DNA of 64,000 nt, taken from contig CP119318.1 of NCBI GenBank assembly GCA_029203105.1, positions 77,001 through 141,000 of the forward strand, given 5' to 3'. The translations under genes and the position numbers were made by a program. Under the pieces are notes generated by a model. That model did no database searches and was not told the DNA's origin. It saw only the letters and a program-made list of their open reading frames with translations. Origin of the DNA: Candidatus Kaistia colombiensis. GTDB lineage: Bacteria > Pseudomonadota > Alphaproteobacteria > Rhizobiales > Kaistiaceae. Of the stretch, positions 51,566 through 60,452 are shown piece after piece; position 1 is the stretch's first letter; every line of letters begins with the position of its first letter.

Positions 51566-52351
51566 TTAGGCCTTCATCTTGTCCTGGAAGGTGGAGAGGT
51601 GCTTCTGCTGCGCCTCGAGCATCTTTTCGCGATAGATGCCATAGATGATGTCCGTGTCCTTCATCGTCACGCCTTCGATGGTCGGCGAAGCGAAGACCGG
51701 CAGCTCGACGCCCTTCTTCGACAGGGCATCGGCGGTGCGAGCGATCAGCTCATGCGTCAGGATCATGGCGAGGACCGTCGACGAACCCGAGACCGGACGG
51801 CTCCAGCCCTCGATCGGAACAATGGCGTCCTCGACCGGCGAGTTGGTGTCGATGACGATGTCGGCGACGTCCTTCAGGCGCTTGCCCGAAGAATGCTTTG
51901 CCGGCTTGTCATTCGCCTTCGAGGTGACGGCGACGACGAACAGGCCACGCTCCTTGGCGTAGAGAGCGGTCTCGATGCCGGCCGAGTTGGTGCCGGAATG
52001 CGAGTAGATGATGATCGAATCGCCAGCATTCAGCGGCTGGTGGTCGAGGAACTTGTCGATGTAGTTCTCGGTCCGCTCCAGCCAGAGCAGCTCGCGCACA
52101 CCGCCGGCGCCGAGCACGTTGTGCCACATGACGCGCGGGTCGGTCAGCGGATTGAAGCCGACGAACGAGCCGTAGCGCGGGAAGGCTTCCTGCGTCGGCA
52201 GGACCGAATGGCCCGAACCGAACAGGTGGATCAGGCCGCCCTTGGCGAGCGATTCCGAGAAGCGCTTGGCCGCCTCGGTCAAAGCCGCGTCATTGGCGCT
52301 GCCGGCGGTCTCGATCAGCTTGATCAGCCTGTGCAGGTAGAAATCGGACAT
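51566..52351 (-). CDS. SIS domain protein (sugar isomerase-like, UPF0309)
   Basis: A 261-residue SIS-fold protein. The phosphosugar-binding pocket is seen in F-G-S-G-H-S (about 44-49) and S-H-S-G-T-N-S (about 116-122). Family members isomerise or de-aminate phosphosugars or sense them. It is the last gene of the sugar cluster (binding protein, two permeases, ROK kinase, GntR regulator). With a ROK kinase present, the substrate is likely a phosphorylated amino sugar, but that is inference. Confidence 0.88.
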   Translation of the reverse strand: MSDFYLHRLIKLIETAGSANDAALTEAAKRFSESLAKGGLIHLFGSGHSVLPTQEAFPRYGSFVGFNPLTDPRVMWHNVLGAGGVRELLWLERTENYIDKFLDHQPLNAGDSIIIYSHSGTNSAGIETALYAKERGLFVVAVTSKANDKPAKHSSGKRLKDVADIVIDTNSPVEDAIVPIEGWSRPVSGSSTVLAMILTHELIARTADALSKKGVELPVFASPTIEGVTMKDTDIIYGIYREKMLEAQQKHLSTFQDKMKA

Positions 52352-52411
52352 GAGTCGTCTCCTTGAGGGATGGTGTGGGGGAAAGAAGTTGGGACCTGCG
52401 GCCTCCGGCCG

Positions 52412-53155
52412 TCAGATCCGCAAGGTGGAACGGATCTCGTAGCGGTCGCCCCGCATGATCGAGAGGGTGAATTCGAACGGCCCGCGCGGATCGATGGCGA
52501 GGCGCTCGACGATGAAGGCCGGGCTGCCGACGGCGATTTCCAGCAGTTCCGCATCCTCCGGCCCGACGGCGCCAACGCGGTAGATTTCGGTCGCCTCGGA
52601 CGGCTTGATGCCGTAGCGACGCTCGATCTGGCCATAGAGCGAACCGCCCGAGAGGTCCTCATCGAGCAGGCCCGGCACGCGGTCGAGCCGCAGATGCGCG
52701 GTCTGGACGCCGATCGGCGAGCCGTTGCCGAGGCGCAGGCGGCGCACCAGCGCGACCGGCTCGCCCTCCTCGATTTCCAGTGCCGCGGCGACCCGGGCGC
52801 TCGCCGGCACGATCTGCTGCTCCAGCATGCGCGAGCCGACGGTGAGCCCCAGCGCCGCCATTTCGTCGGAGAAGCTGGTCAGGCCGCGCGCGCCGGCAAC
52901 CACGGTAGCGCTGCGGACAAACGTGCCGCGGCCATGTTCGCGGCGAAGCAGGCCGAGCGATTCCAGATTGCGCAGCGCGTGACGAACGGTGATGCGGCTG
53001 ACGCCGAGCAGTTCGCACAGCCGGTCCTCGGCCGGGATCTGCGACCCGGCCGGCCATTCCGCAGTCTCGATGCGGGCGCGGATGGCGCGCTCGGCCTGGT
53101 GCCAGAGCGGCTCCGGCCGGCGACGGTCAAGCGATGTCATCGCGGATTCGGTCAT
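52412..53155 (-). CDS. GntR family regulator with UTRA domain
   Basis: A 247-residue HutC-type regulator. Winged helix at about residues 10-75 (P-A-E-D-R-L-C-E-L-L-G-V-S-R-I-T-V-R-H-A-L), UTRA ligand domain at about 90-240. Such regulators sense sugar phosphates (for example GlcN-6-P for NagR). The start is set by a GGAGGG site five bases upstream. Its natural target is the sugar operon, whose head has a strong inverted repeat (57443-57466). Confidence 0.92.
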   Translation of the reverse strand: MTESAMTSLDRRRPEPLWHQAERAIRARIETAEWPAGSQIPAEDRLCELLGVSRITVRHALRNLESLGLLRREHGRGTFVRSATVVAGARGLTSFSDEMAALGLTVGSRMLEQQIVPASARVAAALEIEEGEPVALVRRLRLGNGSPIGVQTAHLRLDRVPGLLDEDLSGGSLYGQIERRYGIKPSEATEIYRVGAVGPEDAELLEIAVGSPAFIVERLAIDPRGPFEFTLSIMRGDRYEIRSTLRI

Positions 53156-54054
53156 CGGACCCTCCACCATTCCGGCCCGAGGCCAGCGGCCACGGCGGCA
53201 CCAACAAGACCGGCGCGCGGACCGAAATGGCCCGGCCGGATATCGATCTGCCGCAGATGCGGCGGCAGGTTGCGCGTCAGCGCGGCGCGGAGCGGCGGCC
53301 CCAGCACGTCGATGGCCTCGGAGACGCCGCCGGCGAGCAGCACGGCCTGCGGGTCGAGCAGCGCGACGGCGCCGGCCAATGTCGTACCAAGCGCCGCGCC
53401 GACCTGGTGGATGGCGAGGCTCGCGACCCGGTCGCCCGCCCGCGCCGCTTCGATCAGCGCCGCGCCATCGGCGAAACCGGCGTCGCGGCCCAGCTTGTCG
53501 AGCGCGCGCCCCGCCGCCTGCCGCTCGAGCCAGCCGGAACGGTCCTCGCCCGGATCGGAAGTGTCGGCCGAGGCCCAGCCGAACGAGCAGGCGGCGCCCC
53601 GGCTGCCGCGCACGATGCGCCCGCCGGAGAGCACGGACGAGCCGATGCCGGTGCCGATCGCCAGCAGGATCGCGTCGTCGAGGCCACTCGCAGCGCCAAG
53701 CTTCGCCTCGGCCAGCAGCGCCATCTGCGCGTCATTGCCGGCAGCGACCGGCGCGCCGCAATCGGCGAGCAGTTCGGCGAGATCGACGCCGTCGAGATGC
53801 GGCAGGTTCGGCACCCAGCGCGCGACGGTGCCTTCGACGAGGCCGGGAATGGTGATGCCGATGCCGGCGAGCGGCTCGGAAGCTTGCCGCGCGGCCACCA
53901 GCGCCAGCACCTTTTCACGCAGCGCATCGGCGCTCTCCGGCGCCGGCCAGCGCTCGACCGCGCCAAGCTCGGCCGGCGCATCGAGTAGCGCAAAGCCGGC
54001 GCGAAGGCTGGTGCCACCGAGATCGAGCGCTAGGACGGAAGGAACGGCGTTCAT
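53152..54054 (-). CDS. ROK family sugar kinase
   Basis: A 300-residue kinase of the ROK family. ATP-site D-L-G-G-T-S-L-R is at residues 10-17, catalytic Asp in A-G-N-D-A-Q, and G-T-G-I-G-S-S follows. The usual zinc-site consensus C-x-C-G-x-x-G-C-x-E is not evident, so it may be a metal-free ROK. Likely phosphorylates the imported sugar in the cytosol (glucose, GlcNAc or related). Starts four bases inside the permease stop. Confidence 0.88.
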   Translation of the reverse strand: MNAVPSVLALDLGGTSLRAGFALLDAPAELGAVERWPAPESADALREKVLALVAARQASEPLAGIGITIPGLVEGTVARWVPNLPHLDGVDLAELLADCGAPVAAGNDAQMALLAEAKLGAASGLDDAILLAIGTGIGSSVLSGGRIVRGSRGAACSFGWASADTSDPGEDRSGWLERQAAGRALDKLGRDAGFADGAALIEAARAGDRVASLAIHQVGAALGTTLAGAVALLDPQAVLLAGGVSEAIDVLGPPLRAALTRNLPPHLRQIDIRPGHFGPRAGLVGAAVAAGLGPEWWRVR

Positions 54055-54917
54055 TGTCCTGTCATCCCCGAGGCCGTGATGGTGCGGACGAAGAAGCGCT
54101 GCAGGAAGACGAACAGGATCAGCGGCGGCAGCACGGCCAGCGTCGCGCCGGCCATGACCAGGCCCGTATTGACGGCGGAGCGGTTGTAGGAGAGCAGGCG
54201 CGAGAGGCTGATGACGATCGGATAGTCGTTCGAATTGCCCTGCAGCACGGTGAGCGGCCAGAGATAGCTGTTCCAGTGATAGACAAAGGCGAACAGCGCC
54301 AGGGCGGCCAGCGCCGGGGCGACGGCCGGCGCCACGATGGTGAAGACGATGCGGAACTCCGACGCGCCGTCGAGCCTTGCCGCCTCGATCAGCTCGTCCG
54401 GCACGCCGGCGATGAACTGGCGCATTAGGAAGATGCCGAAGGCATTGGCTAGGTTCGGCACGATGACGCCGGCAAGGCTCGCATTGAGGCCAATCGAGCC
54501 GACCAGCCGATAGAGCGGGATCAGCGTCACGATCGGCGGCAAGAACATCGTCGCGATGGTGATCGCGAACAGCACCTCGCGGTAGCGGAAGCGATATTTG
54601 GCGAAGGCGTAGCCGGCCATCAGCGAGGTGACCAGAATGCCGGCCGTGGTGATGCCGGCGATCACGGCCGAATTGGCGAAGGAACGGCCGACGCTGATCA
54701 GTTCCGACACCTTCTGGTAGGCATCGAAGCTGGGCGTGCCGGGGATCCAGACCGGCGGCGTCTGCATCGCCTCGGCCGGTGTCTTCAGGCTCGACAGCAC
54801 CATCCAGACCAGCGGGAATGCGGAAACAACGGCGATCGCGATCATCAGCAGATAGAGAGCGCCGCGCCAGGCGGGCGAAGCGGCGCCGGGGGCCGACGTG
54901 GTGACGGGAAGGCTCAT
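54051..54917 (-). CDS. Carbohydrate ABC transporter permease (MalG type)
   Basis: A 288-residue permease with six spans; first at about residues 20-42. The EAA loop I-E-A-A-R-L-D-G-A lies at about 177-185. Forms the inner-membrane channel with the MalF-type partner encoded just upstream (four-base overlap). No ATPase gene belongs to this operon. Confidence 0.93.
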   Translation of the reverse strand: MSLPVTTSAPGAASPAWRGALYLLMIAIAVVSAFPLVWMVLSSLKTPAEAMQTPPVWIPGTPSFDAYQKVSELISVGRSFANSAVIAGITTAGILVTSLMAGYAFAKYRFRYREVLFAITIATMFLPPIVTLIPLYRLVGSIGLNASLAGVIVPNLANAFGIFLMRQFIAGVPDELIEAARLDGASEFRIVFTIVAPAVAPALAALALFAFVYHWNSYLWPLTVLQGNSNDYPIVISLSRLLSYNRSAVNTGLVMAGATLAVLPPLILFVFLQRFFVRTITASGMTGQ

Positions 54918-55801
54918 CGACGTTCCTCCCGGCGGGCGAGGGCAAAGACGGCGGTCACCGTCACCACCAGCGCCAGCAGCAGCGTCACCGACATGGCCGA
55001 CCCGAGCCCGCCCTGGGCCCGTTCGATGCCGACGCGGCGGATGTGATAGGTCATGACATTGGTCGAGCCGACCGGGCCGCCCTGCGTCACCAGCGCCACC
55101 GGCTCGAACACCTGCACGGCGTTGATCAGCGCGATGACGGCAGAGAACAGCAGCGTGCGCTTCAGGAGCGGCAGCGTGATGAAGCCGAACAGGGCCGGAC
55201 CGCGGGCGCCGTCCATCCTGGCCGCTTCATAGATCGACTGCGGAATCTGGGTCAGGCCGGCGATGATCAGGATGGTGAAATAGCCGACCTGCTGCCAGAC
55301 GTTCAGCAACACGACCGAAACCAGCGCCGTATCCGGCGAGGAGAGCCAGGGCAGCGGTCCGATGCCGACCCAGCCGAGGATCTGGTTGATCGGCCCTTCC
55401 GACGGCGAATAGAGTTTTGAGAACACCAGCGCCACGGCGATCATCGGCACCATGTAGGTGGCGAACAGGATGGTGCGCAGCAGGTTGGCGCCCTTCAACT
55501 CGGCCTGGTGGATCAGCATGCCGAACAGCACCGAAAGCGGCAGGATCAGCGCGATCGACATCAGCGAATAGAGCGCCGTGTTGGCGAGCGCGCCCTTGAA
55601 GTCGCGCCCCACGGAACCGGGACCAAAAATCTCGCGGAAATTGTCGAGGCCGATGAAGGTCGCGGTCGCGAACGGGGTCTGCGACGACCATTTGGTGAAG
55701 GCGAGCCAGATGGTCAACGTGATCGGCACCAGGATGAAGACCGCGATCAGCCCCAGGCTCGGCGCGAGCATCACCACGATCGATTTTCGGAAGCCGGTCA
55801 T
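54914..55801 (-). CDS. Carbohydrate ABC transporter permease (MalF type)
   Basis: A 295-residue permease of sugar importers. First span residues about 9-31, EAA loop Y-E-A-A-R-M-D-G-A-R near 190-198, followed by L-P-L-L-K-R-T-L. Short form without the large MalF periplasmic loop, as in most alphaproteobacterial sugar systems. A 294-base gap filled with repeats separates it from the binding-protein gene. Confidence 0.93.
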   Translation of the reverse strand: MTGFRKSIVVMLAPSLGLIAVFILVPITLTIWLAFTKWSSQTPFATATFIGLDNFREIFGPGSVGRDFKGALANTALYSLMSIALILPLSVLFGMLIHQAELKGANLLRTILFATYMVPMIAVALVFSKLYSPSEGPINQILGWVGIGPLPWLSSPDTALVSVVLLNVWQQVGYFTILIIAGLTQIPQSIYEAARMDGARGPALFGFITLPLLKRTLLFSAVIALINAVQVFEPVALVTQGGPVGSTNVMTYHIRRVGIERAQGGLGSAMSVTLLLALVVTVTAVFALARREERR

Positions 55802-55868
55802 CGGTATGCGGGTTCTCTATTCATGGCTGCAGTCATGGGCAGTCTGGATCGGCATGACTCTTCCTGCA

Positions 55869-56075
55869 CCCTCTCCCGTTCACGGGAGAGGGTTGGGGTG
55901 AGGGTTCTGGTGGCTTTCGATCAAGGCGAGGGCTCCCGCAAGCAAGGCCCTCACCCCAGCCCTCTCCCGCAAGCGGGCGAGGGAGTCCCTCCTCCGCCAC
56001 CCCGCGAAGGCGGGGATCCATTCAGCTTCCCGAGGCGGCCGGCTGAATGGATCCCGGGTCAAGCCCGGGATGACG
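55869..56075. repeat. Repeat cluster between binding-protein and permease genes
   Basis: Three palindromic units. 55869-55892 has arms CCCTCTCCCG and CGGGAGAGGG, as after rpsP. 55949-55981 has a related CCCTCTCCCGCAAGCGGG unit. 56042-56075 is an exact inverted copy of 10995-11028. The cluster interrupts the sugar operon and may lower expression of the permeases relative to the binding protein. Confidence 0.85.
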
Positions 56076-56095
56076 ACAGAGGGATAGCTGCGGCT

Positions 56096-57388
56096 TTACT
56101 GCGACGCCTTTTCAAGGATGGCGACGGCGTCGGCCTGGGCGGCGGCGGCCGCTTCGGCGGCCGTCTCCTTGCCGAACTGCACCGCCTCGATATGGCCCTG
56201 CAGCGATTCCGTGAATTCCTGACCGCCAAGCACCGTCGGGAACGGACGAGCTTCCGACAGAGCGGAGACATAACCGGCCAGGAACGGCGTCTTCAGCCGC
56301 TCCGAGAAGGCCGCGACGTCGGAGGTACGCGACGGCAGGATACCCATGGATTGCAGCAGGTCGCCCATGGCGGAAGCGCCGTTCTCGCCCGAGGTCGGGC
56401 CGTTGAACCATGCGAGGAAGTCCCAGGCCGCCTTCTTCTCCGCGTCCGAGGCGCCGTCGGAGACGACGGTCATCCAGGAATAGGAGATCGAGTGCGGGCC
56501 GTCGCCCTTCGGGCCGACCGGGATCGGCGCGGTGGCGATATCGGCGAACCGTTCGCCCATGCCGGCCTTCAGCGCCGATTCCCACCAGTTCGCCATGATG
56601 ATCATGCCGGTCTTGCCGGACACGAAATTGTCGAGGAACGGGCCGGTGGTGTTGGCATCGGCGGTGCCCATGGTGGCGACCGAAGCGCCGGACTTGATCA
56701 GCTTCTCATAGAGATCGAAGGTCGCCTTGGCGTTGTCGCTGTCGAGCTGCGGCTTGCCGTCAACCACCAGCGCGCCGCCATTCGAGGCGAGCAGCGAGGC
56801 AAAGGGATGCACGACGCCCGCCGCCCAGGAGTTGATCATCCCGAAGCCCTGCTGACCCTTGTCCTTGTTGGTCAGCTTCTCGGCCGCGGCGTAGAACTCG
56901 TCCCAGGTCTTCGGCGCTTCCTTTATGCCGGCTTCCTCGAACAGCTTCTTGTTGTAGTTCAGCGCGTAGACGTCGATCTCGTTCGGATAGCCATAGACCG
57001 TGCCGCCGACGCTGGCGGCGGTGGCGACGCCCTTCGGCCAGTTCGTCGACACGTCGGCACTGTTTGCCGCCGGAGCGGCGTTGACGAGCTTGTCGCGCGC
57101 CAGTTCCGGCAGCCAGAGATCGTAGATGCCGGTGATCGTCGGTCCGCCGGCCTGGCCGGCCTGCGAGCGCAGCGTCGTCAGCAGGTCGCCGAACGGCACG
57201 GCCCGCACGTCGATCTTCACGCCCGGATGATCCTTGGCGTAGGTGGCGGCGGCGGCCTCCAGCTTGGCGACCGTCTCCGGCGGCCAATGCGTCAGGAACG
57301 ACACGGTCACGTCTTCTGCCCAGGCAACGCTGGAGAAAGCCGCCAGGGCGGAACCCAGGAACAAGCCCATCAAAGGTCTGATCGTCAC
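56096..57388 (-). CDS. Sugar ABC transporter substrate-binding protein
   Basis: A 430-residue extracellular SBP of family 1. GTG start with a GGAGGGG site five bases upstream, then a signal peptide (about residues 1-23, ending AWA-E). F-L-T-H-W-P-P-E opens the mature chain. The central region has the usual F-V-S-G-K-T-G-M-I and W-W-E-S-A-L blocks. First gene of the sugar cluster, read from a region with a palindromic operator. Sugar identity unknown. Confidence 0.92.
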   Translation of the reverse strand: MTIRPLMGLFLGSALAAFSSVAWAEDVTVSFLTHWPPETVAKLEAAAATYAKDHPGVKIDVRAVPFGDLLTTLRSQAGQAGGPTITGIYDLWLPELARDKLVNAAPAANSADVSTNWPKGVATAASVGGTVYGYPNEIDVYALNYNKKLFEEAGIKEAPKTWDEFYAAAEKLTNKDKGQQGFGMINSWAAGVVHPFASLLASNGGALVVDGKPQLDSDNAKATFDLYEKLIKSGASVATMGTADANTTGPFLDNFVSGKTGMIIMANWWESALKAGMGERFADIATAPIPVGPKGDGPHSISYSWMTVVSDGASDAEKKAAWDFLAWFNGPTSGENGASAMGDLLQSMGILPSRTSDVAAFSERLKTPFLAGYVSALSEARPFPTVLGGQEFTESLQGHIEAVQFGKETAAEAAAAAQADAVAILEKASQ

Positions 57389-57442
57389 GGAACCCCTCCG
57401 TTCAATGCCGACGGTCCGACGGTGTCTCGGCCGTCTTTCTTC

Positions 57443-57466
57443 ATTATGACGTAAGGACGTTATAAT
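57443..57466. promoter_or_regulatory. Candidate GntR operator at the sugar-operon head
   Basis: ATTATGACGT, AAGG, ACGTTATAAT: ten-base arms with one mismatch and four-base spacer, 54 bases before the binding-protein start codon. The size and symmetry suit a GntR/UTRA dimer, and such a regulator is encoded in the operon. Confidence 0.6.
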
Positions 57467-57610
57467 GACTTTTCGGGATCGGCAAGCCGCCTTTTGCGAC
57501 GTTCCCCAAACAGCGCTGCACAAGCCGGCGGCATTCCGAGCCGTGGAACGCCACCGACGTGCCGGGCCGACTACCGGCGCGCCTTGGCAAGGCAGGATTT
57601 TGCCTGAACC

Positions 57611-57647
57611 CCGGCGGCAGGAGAACCGCCGGCCTTGTTGCCGCCGG
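57611..57647 (+). promoter_or_regulatory. Alternative hairpins in the leader of the cystathionine beta-synthase gene
   Basis: CCGGCGG (57611-57617) can pair with CCGCCGG at 57626-57632 or with a second copy at 57641-57647. The two foldings exclude each other. They lie 53 to 90 bases before the start. No known riboswitch core was recognised, and the rest of the 57389-57699 gap holds only the sugar-operon promoter side. Confidence 0.3.
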
Positions 57648-57699
57648 CCCCCACCTTACATGCTGTTGGCCGTATCGCGACCACGCGTGGAGATCCTTG

Positions 57700-59142
57700 A
57701 TGACCGATCAAGCTTCGACCCAGACCGACAAGGCAAAGCCTTCCGAGGCGAGTTCGAGACCGCCCCTGCCCCGTCCCGTCCGCTCCAGCCTCGACCTGAT
57801 CGGCCGCACGCCGATCGTCGAGCTGACCACCTTCGACACCGGCCCCTGCCGGCTGTTCGTCAAGCTGGAGAGCCAGAACCCCGGCGGCTCGATCAAGGAT
57901 CGCATCGCGCTGTCGATGATCGCCGCAGCCGAAGCGGATGGCAGCCTGAAGCCGGGCGGCACCATCGTCGAGGCGACGGCCGGCAATACCGGCCTCGGCC
58001 TGGCGCAAGTGGCGCTGCCGAAGGGCTACAAGCTGATCCTCGTCGTCCCCGACAAGATGTCGCGCGAAAAGGTGCAGCACCTGCGCGCCATCGGCGCCGA
58101 TGTGCGCACGACCCGCTCCGACGTCGGCAAGGGCCATCCCGACTATTACCAGGACATGGGCGCCCGCATCGCCGAGGAGGTAGGCGGCTTCTTCGTCAAC
58201 CAGTTCGCCAATCCGGCCAATCCGCGCGCGCATGAGACGACGACGGGGCCGGAAATCTTCGAACAGCTCGATGGCGACGTCGACGCGATCGTCGTCGGCG
58301 TCGGTTCGGGCGGCACGCTTTCCGGCATCGGCCGCTATTTCAAGCGCGTCTCGCCGAAGACGAAGATGGTGCTGGCCGACCCGAAGGGGTCGATCCTGGC
58401 GCCGCTGGTCAATACCGGCGAGACGATCGAGCCGGGAAGCTGGGCCGTCGAAGGCATCGGCGAGGATTTTGTGCCGCCCAATGCCGACCTCTCGCTGGTG
58501 TCGCGCGCCTACACGATCACCGATCGCGAAAGCATCGCGGCCGCCCGCGCTTTGCTAGCCCAAGAAGGCATTCTCGCCGGCTCGTCCTCGGGAACGCTGC
58601 TGGCAGCGGCGCTGCGCTATTGCCGCGAGCAGAAGGAGCCGCAGCGCGTCGTCACCCTCGTCTGCGACAGCGGCAACAAGTACCTGTCCAAGGTATTCAA
58701 CGACGTCTGGGTGGCCGAGCAGGGCCTGATCGAGCGGATCCGCCACGGCAATCTGCGCGATCTCGTCGCCCGCAGCTTCGCCGAGGGCGGCACGGTGACC
58801 GTCGCGCCCGACGACACGCTCTCCACCGCCTATGCGCGGATGCGCTCGGCCGATGTCTCGCAACTGCCGGTGATCGAGCATGGCGAACTGATCGGCCTGC
58901 TCGACGAGAGCGACGTGCTGGGGCGCCTGCGGCCGCAGGCGCGCGACGGCCGCAGCGATTTCGGCGCCTCGGTGCGCGACGCCATGGTGACCTCGCTCAA
59001 CACGCTGCAGGCGGACGAGCCGGTCGATGCGCTGTTGCCGGTGTTCGAGCGCAACGAAGTGGCGATCGTCATGGATGGCGATGAATTCGTCGGGCTCATC
59101 ACCCGGATCGACCTGATCAACCACGAGAGGTTAGCGTTTTGA
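57700..59142 (+). CDS. Cystathionine beta-synthase
   Basis: Condenses serine and homocysteine to cystathionine (reverse trans-sulfuration). The 480-residue protein has an N-terminal PLP domain with the Lys in N-P-G-G-S-I-K-D-R, the loop A-T-A-G-N-T-G and G-S-G-G-T-L-S-G-I, then two CBS domains at about residues 355-480 (SQLPVIEHGELIGLLDESDV in the first). Full domain set as in eukaryotic CBS without the heme part. GGAG site eight bases before the ATG; longer frame upstream is ignored. Overlaps the next gene. Confidence 0.93.
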   Translation: MTDQASTQTDKAKPSEASSRPPLPRPVRSSLDLIGRTPIVELTTFDTGPCRLFVKLESQNPGGSIKDRIALSMIAAAEADGSLKPGGTIVEATAGNTGLGLAQVALPKGYKLILVVPDKMSREKVQHLRAIGADVRTTRSDVGKGHPDYYQDMGARIAEEVGGFFVNQFANPANPRAHETTTGPEIFEQLDGDVDAIVVGVGSGGTLSGIGRYFKRVSPKTKMVLADPKGSILAPLVNTGETIEPGSWAVEGIGEDFVPPNADLSLVSRAYTITDRESIAAARALLAQEGILAGSSSGTLLAAALRYCREQKEPQRVVTLVCDSGNKYLSKVFNDVWVAEQGLIERIRHGNLRDLVARSFAEGGTVTVAPDDTLSTAYARMRSADVSQLPVIEHGELIGLLDESDVLGRLRPQARDGRSDFGASVRDAMVTSLNTLQADEPVDALLPVFERNEVAIVMDGDEFVGLITRIDLINHERLAF

Positions 59143-60308
59143 ACAAGCCCCTGAAGCCGAACCGCCTCGCCTTCGAGACGCGCACCATCCATGGTGGCCA
59201 GAGCCACGACCCGCTGACCGGCGCGGTCATGGTGCCGATCTACGCCACCTCGACCTTCGCGCAGGAAAGCCCCGGCGTGCACAAGGGCTTTGAATATGGC
59301 CGGTCGCAGAACCCGACCCGCTTCGCCTTCGAGCGCGCCATCGCCGACCTGGAAAGCGGTACCGCGGGATTCGCCTTCGCCTCGGGTTTGGCGGCGATCG
59401 CCACGACACTGGAGCTGCTTTCCGTCGGCGACCATATCGTCGCCACTGACGATCTCTATGGAGGCACGTTCCGGCTGCTCGACAAGGTGCGCAAGCGCAC
59501 GGCCGGGCTCGACGTCAGCTTCGCCGACTTCACCGATCTCGCCGCCGTCGAAGCGGCGATCCGGCCGGAGACGAAACTGCTCTGGATCGAGACGCCGACC
59601 AACCCGCTGCTCAGGATCGTCGACCTCGAGGCGGTCGCCGCGCTCGCCAAGCGGCGCGGCATCCTCACCGTCGCCGACAACACCTTTGCCAGTCCCTATA
59701 TCCAGCGCCCGCTCGAGTTCGGCATCGACATCGTCGTCCATTCGACGACCAAATATCTGAATGGCCATTCCGACATGATCGGCGGCACGGTCGTCGTCGG
59801 CGCGAACGAAGAAATCGTCAAGCAAATCCGCTTCCTGCAGAACGCGGTCGGCGCCATCTCCGGTCCGTTCGACAGCTTTCTCGCCCTGCGCGGGCTGAAG
59901 ACGCTGGCGCTCAGGATGCAGCGGCATTCGGAGAACGGCCTCGCCATCGCCCGCTGGCTTGAGGCGCGGCCGGACGTGAAACGCGTCATCTATCCGGGCC
60001 TCGAGAGCCATCCGCAGCACGCGATCGCCAGGCGGCAGATGCAGGCCTTTGGCGGCATGATCAGCGTCGAGTTCGACCGCGACCTCGCCGGCACCAAGCA
60101 CTTCCTCGAACGGGTTCGCCTGTTCACCCTGGCCGAGAGCCTCGGCGGCGTCGAAAGCCTGATCGAGCATCCGGCCACGATGACTCATGCCTCGATCCCG
60201 CTGGCGCAGCGCGAGGCGATCGGCATTTCGGACGGGCTGGTGCGCTTCTCGGCCGGCATCGAGGCGGCCGACGACCTGACCGCCGACATCGCCCAGGCCC
60301 TGCTCTAG
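59139..60308 (+). CDS. Cystathionine gamma-lyase / trans-sulfuration PLP enzyme
   Basis: A 389-residue Cys/Met metabolism PLP enzyme. Signature region D-I-V-V-H-S-T-T-K-Y-L-N-G-H-S-D with the PLP Lys, and the early Y-A-T-S-T-F-A-Q. Starts at TTG in the cystathionine beta-synthase stop codon. Together the two genes convert homocysteine to cysteine. A MetB-like gamma-synthase activity cannot be excluded, but the pairing with CBS argues for gamma-lyase. Confidence 0.92.
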   Translation: MNKPLKPNRLAFETRTIHGGQSHDPLTGAVMVPIYATSTFAQESPGVHKGFEYGRSQNPTRFAFERAIADLESGTAGFAFASGLAAIATTLELLSVGDHIVATDDLYGGTFRLLDKVRKRTAGLDVSFADFTDLAAVEAAIRPETKLLWIETPTNPLLRIVDLEAVAALAKRRGILTVADNTFASPYIQRPLEFGIDIVVHSTTKYLNGHSDMIGGTVVVGANEEIVKQIRFLQNAVGAISGPFDSFLALRGLKTLALRMQRHSENGLAIARWLEARPDVKRVIYPGLESHPQHAIARRQMQAFGGMISVEFDRDLAGTKHFLERVRLFTLAESLGGVESLIEHPATMTHASIPLAQREAIGISDGLVRFSAGIEAADDLTADIAQALL

Positions 60309-60452
60309 GCGTTCAGGGTCGAACCGACGACGACCGCGGGCAGAAAGCGCAATCGGGCCGGCGCAAGTCGGCCTGTGACGCGGATCACTGCATGGTGCAT
60401 GACGTTACGTCAGTCTTGGTGTAGAAGAATAAACTTCGGCATCAGGATGATC

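Noticed and set aside
53152..54945. 597-codon frame suggesting a permease-kinase fusion
   Set aside because: The N-terminal part reads the MalG-type gene in the wrong frame; the ROK kinase has its own start at 54054.
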